A stretch of DNA of 64,000 nt from Psococerastis gibbosa (Eukaryota; Arthropoda; Insecta; Psocodea; Psocidae): positions 5,851,419 to 5,915,418 of the forward strand of contig OZ020486.1 of the NCBI GenBank assembly GCA_963971405.1, given 5' to 3'. Below, piece after piece: positions 62,301-64,000 of this stretch. Positions within the stretch are counted from its first letter, which is position 1, and the number at the start of each line of letters is the position of its first letter. Made by a program: the position numbers and the translations under genes. The notes beneath the pieces are model-generated. The model was not told the DNA's origin. It made no database searches and saw only the letters and a program-made list of their open reading frames with translations.

Positions 62301-62877
62301 CGTACGTCACTGACAAGTGGCCCCCCTTTATGCGGTCTGGCTCTTAAATCCCATTAAAATTGGTTAAAATTAAATGATTTTGTCATTTAAGCCCAGGTTC
62401 ATGAAATATAGAGGTGTTACAAGTATTTAGGACAGGTACGAAAAGGTAGGGTTGGCAGGATTTACTTTTATGTAGACCTACATGTACAATACTGAATATG
62501 CATTCAGGCGATGCTGGGCACCGCTTACTAAATCCCTGTAAAAAAGGGCACCGCCTCCAAAAAAGTTTGCGAACCAGACTGATCTAAGACTTCAATTTAT
62601 GAAACATAACGTACCCTGATGCTTTGAGCTCTTCCAAAAGACATCCCACACTTGCCGACGTCTTCAGAGGTGGAGGTGAGCGGGCCATCTCGCTCCTCGG
62701 AGGAGGCGGTGGCGGGCATATTCGTTTGGACATGGCGGACTGATGGTGTGTTAGGGGCTCGTCGGCTGTCGAACTGGCAGAACTGTACCCAGAGGACTCC
62801 CCCGGGAAGAGGTCGATACCTGAGCCTTTTCGTAGGATGAGGTCTAAAGTTCCCTGACTTTTGAGCACGCTTACAGC
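46588..62877 (-). CDS. PDZ / coiled-coil / proline-rich scaffold (harmonin-like?), 3' exons
   Basis: The exons are 62877-62615, 60193-59953, 59262-59098 and 47379-46588, phase-consistent, giving about 487 codons to the stop. The 5' exons lie beyond the right edge. The first visible exon starts with AVSVLKSQGTLDLILRKGSG, the last helix and strand of a PDZ domain (xAVxxLKSxxxLxLxxRxGxG). It continues with LFPGESSGYSSASS, poly-proline, a Ser-rich linker, a charged coiled-coil stretch (QELQRRKEKQKLAQIEG) and a long proline-rich tail. PDZ followed by coiled coil and a Pro/Ser/Thr-rich region recalls harmonin/USH1C-type scaffolds, but a single incomplete PDZ cannot settle the identity. Confidence 0.65.
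47905..48190. other. Left end of a hAT-like element, right end not found
   Basis: GCAGTGGCGGCGCTAGAAATT followed by a G-run at 47927-47936 is a typical CAGTGGCGG hAT terminus. I found no matching inverted end within the next few kb, so it is truncated or the partner has diverged. Confidence 0.35.
48196..48357. mobile_element. Short Harbinger-type MITE with TAA target site
   Basis: The inverted halves GGGGGGTATTCCATATAGG and TATGTGGAATGGGCACC lie between TAA repeats (48193-48195 and 48358-48360). Inside, CGTCAACGAAAAATTGAAAA-ATGACG is mirrored exactly. GACGTTTTAGCAGACATTAAAGAC matches the arm motif of the larger Harbinger MITEs. Confidence 0.75.
48687..48859. mobile_element. Palindromic MITE, GATCGAGGC family
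   Basis: GCCTGATCGAGGCAATTATAATACC at the left is mirrored by GGTAATATAATCGCCTCGATCAGG at the right. The interior matches 5084-5255. Confidence 0.75.
49250..49412. mobile_element. Short Harbinger-type MITE, second copy
   Basis: The ends GGCGGGTATTCCAAATACGTC and GTATGTTGAATACCCGCC are inverted, with the same core as 48196-48357. The immediate flanks are TAA at the left and TTA at the right, so the target duplication is not a perfect direct repeat. CAG lies just outside both. Confidence 0.7.
49545..49745 (+). mobile_element. tRNA-derived SINE, best-preserved copy
   Basis: The head is GCAGAGTAGTGGTACAGACT (box A-like), CTTTCACCCGAAAGG, then CTGGTTCGAGTCC (box B). The body runs ATTTTCTGGCCATGCTTCGG, CGGTCCCGGGCCTTCCTAG and TTATAGCCCTAACTCCGCTA, and ends TTGGCTTAGTAATAGAACAA with tail TTATTTATTTATTTA. 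This copy is suitable as the family reference. Confidence 0.82.
50640..51475 (+). mobile_element. Recurring ~0.85-kb interspersed element, copy 3
   Basis: It starts GAAGAACCGGTCCGAGTTTGC and ends CACTACGTATAAATAGGAAA. It is interrupted by a C-run at about 51029 and diverged in the middle. Family landmarks CGATAGAAATGTTTCACAGAA and TGGGACCTCAAGACGTCTAA are present. Confidence 0.65.
52040..52230 (-). mobile_element. tRNA-derived SINE, minus copy
   Basis: Plus-strand landmarks are ACTAAGCCAACCTAGCGGAA, GCATGGCCAGATAATGAAGG and CAACCTTTCGGGTGAAAGTC; the minus strand is the sense strand. A tail-plus-body fragment (TACTTTTTATTGTTTCTATT) also sits at 52905-52945. Confidence 0.75.
52250..52880. mobile_element. 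Internally deleted PIF/Harbinger-like relic with two convergent ORF starts
   Basis: On the plus strand, ATGGCGGAGCAACTACAACA (52390) starts a 46-codon frame ending at TAA: ILSKFFDAFESFPCL, RHTRHSNYFNKIRKNYLAL. This resembles the first helices of a MADF domain (P-x-L-(W)-x-x-x-H-x-x-Y-x-x). On the minus strand, ATGCCTAGATCAAAAGG (52687) starts MPRSKGRRKKSIFAA and LQMKLEEEQRHDR, then stops. Harbinger elements carry a MADF/Myb-like gene and a transposase. The right flank ends AGAGAGCC|TTA, a Harbinger-like terminus and target. I did not find the left terminus. Confidence 0.45.
53215..53318. mobile_element. Partial palindromic MITE (GATCGGGCC variant)
   Basis: TTTTAATACCAGGGTATTAT and AACCCCGGTATTATAGTCGG, then CATGATCGGGCCGC, match the right half of 55227-55376. 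The left arm is degenerate. Confidence 0.55.
53323..53530. repeat. ~208-bp imperfect palindrome
   Basis: ATAGTCCACG...AAAGTATGGAC...TTTTGATCCTGTGCAACACT...ATTCTTTGCAC on the left is mirrored by GTGCAAAGAAT...AGTGTTGCACAGGATCAAAA...GTCCATACTTT...CGTGGACTAT on the right. Arms are about 90 bp with few mismatches, and a ~25-base loop surrounds GCATCCAATGC. All ORFs here are mirror images of one another, so none is a gene. Confidence 0.88.
54165..54205. repeat. (ATTC)n microsatellite
   Basis: ATTCATTC units are repeated with a few substitutions. Confidence 0.85.
54603..55216 (-). mobile_element. Recurring ~0.85-kb interspersed element, inverted copy
   Basis: On the plus strand it starts TTTTTGCTTTCCAATTTATACG and ends GAGTAAACTCGGACCGGTTC, the reverse of the copies at 11 and 27 kb. 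It contains CTGTCTGTCTGTCGCTCTGTC and a C-run at about 55085. Confidence 0.7.
55227..55376. mobile_element. Palindromic MITE (GATCATGGCGATT variant)
   Basis: CTGCAGCCCGATCATGGCGATT at the left is mirrored by ATCGCCATGATCGGGCCGCTGCAG at the right. The interior contains GGAAAGTGCAATTCAAAATT and TTTAATCCCAGGAGTAAGTT. Confidence 0.75.
55629..55985 (-). pseudogene. LINE RNase H / zinc-knuckle C-terminal fragment
   Basis: The minus-strand frame runs IIGLQENGCIGPSKKLTDQ, LLSLSREQARRVVGTLTGH, GHFNKHMHRVGVKNDSRC, RLCEVEDETAEHILFECE. LSR-x-x-x-RxxVGxLTGH and the C-x-x-C...H-x-(L/F)F-x-C knuckle are the hallmark C-terminus of Jockey/I/R1-type retrotransposon ORF2. The rest of the element is absent. Confidence 0.85.
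56100..56893. mobile_element. hAT-type element with perfect 8-bp TSD and nested repeats
   Basis: The ends CAGTGCCGGATTAACCC and GGGTTAATCCGGCACTG are a perfect 17-bp inverted repeat. The flanks tgtatata (56092-56099 and 56894-56901) are identical 8-bp repeats. The interior holds G-runs, a tandem of two ~140-bp units (GGGGCCCGGGGGTCTCCCCC at 56380 and 56508), and another CAGTGGCGTAACGATGGG hAT-like end at 56214. It appears composite and has no transposase. Confidence 0.9.
58165..58543. mobile_element. PIF/Harbinger-type MITE, copy 5
   Basis: The ends GGTGCCCATTCCATTGACCGG and GGTCAATGGAATGGGCGCC lie between TTA direct repeats (58162-58164 and 58544-58546). The interior has the reverse orientation to 16047-16426. 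Confidence 0.85.
58590..58755. repeat. Degenerate short tandem repeat (ATTGATGGCTACGAGC)
   Basis: Units such as GCATTGATGACTACGAGCAT, GGGAGCTACCAATGGCTACG and AGCATTGACGGCCATGACCA are repeated with variation, and one further unit occurs at 59000-59040 beyond a SINE insertion. Confidence 0.7.
58765..58990 (+). mobile_element. tRNA-derived SINE, plus copy inside the short tandem repeat
   Basis: ATGTAGAGTAGTGATACGATAT, CACCCGAAAGGTTTTTGGTT and CGAGTCC form the head; the body matches 49545-49745 and the tail is TTATTTATTATTTATTTTATT. It splits the degenerate tandem repeat, so it inserted later than that repeat. Confidence 0.78.
59098..59262 (-). CDS. PDZ scaffold gene exon: coiled-coil segment
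   Basis: The acceptor is TTTTATTTTCAG|AAA and the donor is ACAACG|GTAAGT, phase 0 both sides, 55 codons. KQKLAQIEGQSVELC, NPRKAIEGKNKEHDSLIA and ELKRRQDRRNGALP continue the heptad-like charged helix that begins at the end of the previous exon (QELQRRKE). Confidence 0.8.
59366..59580 (-). pseudogene. LINE ORF2 C-terminal fragment (second family)
   Basis: The minus strand encodes AEARPQGRRPIGRPRTTLE, ERIEQLAGARGKTMSELKV and LTSDRGEFRKWVRGEP. GRRPxGRPRxxWxD followed by a DRxxFRxWV ending is a common ORF2 terminus of non-LTR retrotransposons. Confidence 0.65.
59953..60193 (-). CDS. PDZ scaffold gene exon: Ser/Gln-rich linker
   Basis: The acceptor is CTATTCTCTCCACAG|G and the donor is AAAGAG|GTAAGA, phase 2 in and 0 out. 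It encodes RNRSMEVLNCPPPPLLTFR, QTVVQISSGHSSRSMEVQ, a Ser-rich run (DPSSTSSSFSSLSSAIS) and QELQRRKE, the start of a charged helix. Confidence 0.82.
60260..60525 (-). pseudogene. LINE ORF2 3' end fragment
   Basis: The minus strand encodes KVSPSACNYPREDRGQRAS and LKNLRHWLCKSTTSLSRAA in overlapping frames, with the VSKVQITMMIVNLR terminus. It is the same family as 9430-9790, with a frameshift. Confidence 0.65.
61020..61245 (+). pseudogene. LINE reverse transcriptase C-terminal fragment
   Basis: The frame AELNVVAEVKKARVRWLGH, VTRMPDGRARGRKVLHAT matches the I-x-x-x-RLRWLGHVxRMxxxR-x-x-K-x-L motif of LINE ORF2 tails. It then hits a stop and decays (CCGAGGCTACGACGGCAGGA). Confidence 0.7.
61666..62577. 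mobile_element. Possible hAT-like composite element
   Basis: GTGGTTCCCAAATTGTGCACC at the left and AAAAAAGTTTGCGAACCAGAC at the right resemble the GGTTCCCAAAC ends of Charlie-like hAT elements. A clear 8-bp duplication is not visible. The interior repeats GGGCACCGC and contains a CCAGAGGCGGACGCAGCG start near 61933 and two CACCCGGGGGAGA units, so it is probably nested. Confidence 0.4.
62615..62877 (-). CDS. PDZ scaffold gene exon: end of PDZ domain and proline-rich linker
   Basis: The acceptor is TCTATTTTTGCAG|GCT and the donor is GCATCAGG|GTACGT, exit phase 2. It encodes AVSVLKSQGTLDLILRKGS (last PDZ helix and strand), GIDLFPGESSGYSSASS, poly-proline (ICPPPPPPRSEMARSPPP) and a predicted helix (VGCLLEELKAS). 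The first half of the PDZ domain, with its carboxylate-binding loop, must be in an exon beyond the right edge. Confidence 0.85.
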
Positions 62878-63404
62878 CTGCAAAAATAGATAAGTAAAAT
62901 ATAATGATTAAATGGACTCAGCTCTCCTGTAGGTAGGCAATACCTGGCTCGTGATTTCCTTCAAATTTACAATTATGCAACTGTGCAGCCATAACAGCGT
63001 TATCATTAATTAATCTTTCATAGTGTCCAGGGTCGGATAAAAATAACCTTTATGGTGACAGGGACTCCAAAGGTATTTAACCTAATCGTAGTTTATTGTT
63101 AACAGGGGAACCTGATTGGGTTGCAGAGTGCAGGCATACAATTGTTTTGGGTACTTGTTCAGAGGAATAAATTACTTAATTCCTACAGTAGTAGCTGAGA
63201 TCTAGAACATGGCTGCCTGGTACTAGCAGCTGGGACATATTCTTTAAAAATGATTCTTATAGAACACTATAGTTTGCTTGTTTGGTTAACTCATAGTAAG
63301 CCTTATACTGTCATGCATAGACATTACTTTGACGCACCTTTATTGCTTTCAAATGTAGCGTATAGTCTATATTAGGTAGAAGCCAAACTGCATTTTTTTT
63401 GGTT

Positions 63405-63580
63405 TTTTTAATAAGGTTAATCACATACAAACAATTTATTGAATGTATCCGATTGACCTCTTCAGTCGCCTCTGTAGGTTAGTACACGTGCTGAGTTACG
63501 ACACATCTCCGATCGCAAAGCGTGTAGAGACTCGCTCAAGTACAAGCACGCTACCACTTTGCCATCGAAGTCGACAACTT
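63405..63580. repeat. Dispersed repeat (TGTATCCGATTGACCTCTTCAG family)
   Basis: AATAAGGTTAATCACATACA, GAATGTATCCGATTGACCTC, ACGACACATCTCCGATCGCA and AAGTACAAGCACGCTACCAC match 10430-10625 and its inverted copies. Confidence 0.7.
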
Positions 63581-64000
63581 CCCTATTGCTTTGCTGAAGC
63601 GCTGATCAATTTTTGAGGCTAATCAGTATAAAGAGAGCATGCTAAGTTCTTGATTATAATAATGCAAGTGGAAATCAGTACATCAATGACAATGCCACAA
63701 GCTTCTCAACTTCAAGTGCGTTTATCTCAAAACGAGTGAGACCGAAGTTATACATTTTGGTTTCTATACGCTTCAAACGGAGAGTTCTATTGGAAAAATA
63801 AGTTCAAACTTGGAAATGAATTCATTATGGTAGGCTAATTAATAGATTGTCACTTCATGCTGAATAAAGAATACCCTACAGTCATAATAAGTAGCCTAAA
63901 ATCATATATCTATATCTATCTATAATCATCTCTGTCTAAAATTAGGAAAAACATACATAAGTAAAATCGATGTTGACAAATGAAACCCGGTTGCACTGCA

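Overview
This is animal nuclear DNA: intron-rich genes with GT-AG splice sites, arthropod- or other invertebrate-type transposons, high interspersed-repeat density, many homopolymer G/C tracts, and no operons. I cannot name the species. The window is mostly introns, transposable elements and low-complexity DNA. All recognisable host coding sequence is on the minus strand and comes in short exons, which I joined by hand using splice-site and phase agreement.

Three minus-strand transcription units are visible. (1) At 62877-46588 are the 3' exons of a PDZ / coiled-coil / proline-rich scaffold gene. It is perhaps harmonin-like and its 5' part lies beyond the right edge. (2) At 46465-30507 is a phase-consistent 12-exon gene for a 775-residue protein. 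It has a probable PH/FERM-F3-like N-terminal region and a C-terminal RasGEF (CDC25-homology) domain. Genes 1 and 2 lie head-to-tail only 122 bp apart. A good splice donor in the last exon of gene 1 is in phase with exon 2 of gene 2, so the two may form one PDZ-RasGEF transcript. (3) At 25765-7358 are the first three coding exons of an unrecognised Ser/Pro-rich protein, with a promoter that carries a CRE palindrome and a YY1-type start context. Its later exons lie leftward, probably outside the window.

The most unusual structure in a gene is a 238-bp tandem array at 31077-32430. It is the penultimate RasGEF exon plus flanking intron, copied about six times.

Mobile DNA by region: 1-1345 is a ~188-bp satellite with a dimeric higher-order pattern. 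At 2.1-30 kb there are hAT-type elements with 8-bp target duplications, PIF/Harbinger-type MITEs with TTA/TAA duplications, tRNA-headed SINEs, LINE 3' ends, and a Penelope-like element (29368-30135, GIY-YIG endonuclease) with a perfect 52-bp foldback at its 5' break. At 33-64 kb the same families recur between exons. A recurring repeat carrying a hammerhead-ribozyme-like core (CTGANGA - hairpin - GAAA) appears at least six times on both strands, with related motifs next to a tRNA-like sequence at 8.4-8.6 kb and behind the Penelope ORF. Stretches not listed as features are AT-rich introns or intergenic DNA in which I see only short ORFs without family resemblance.
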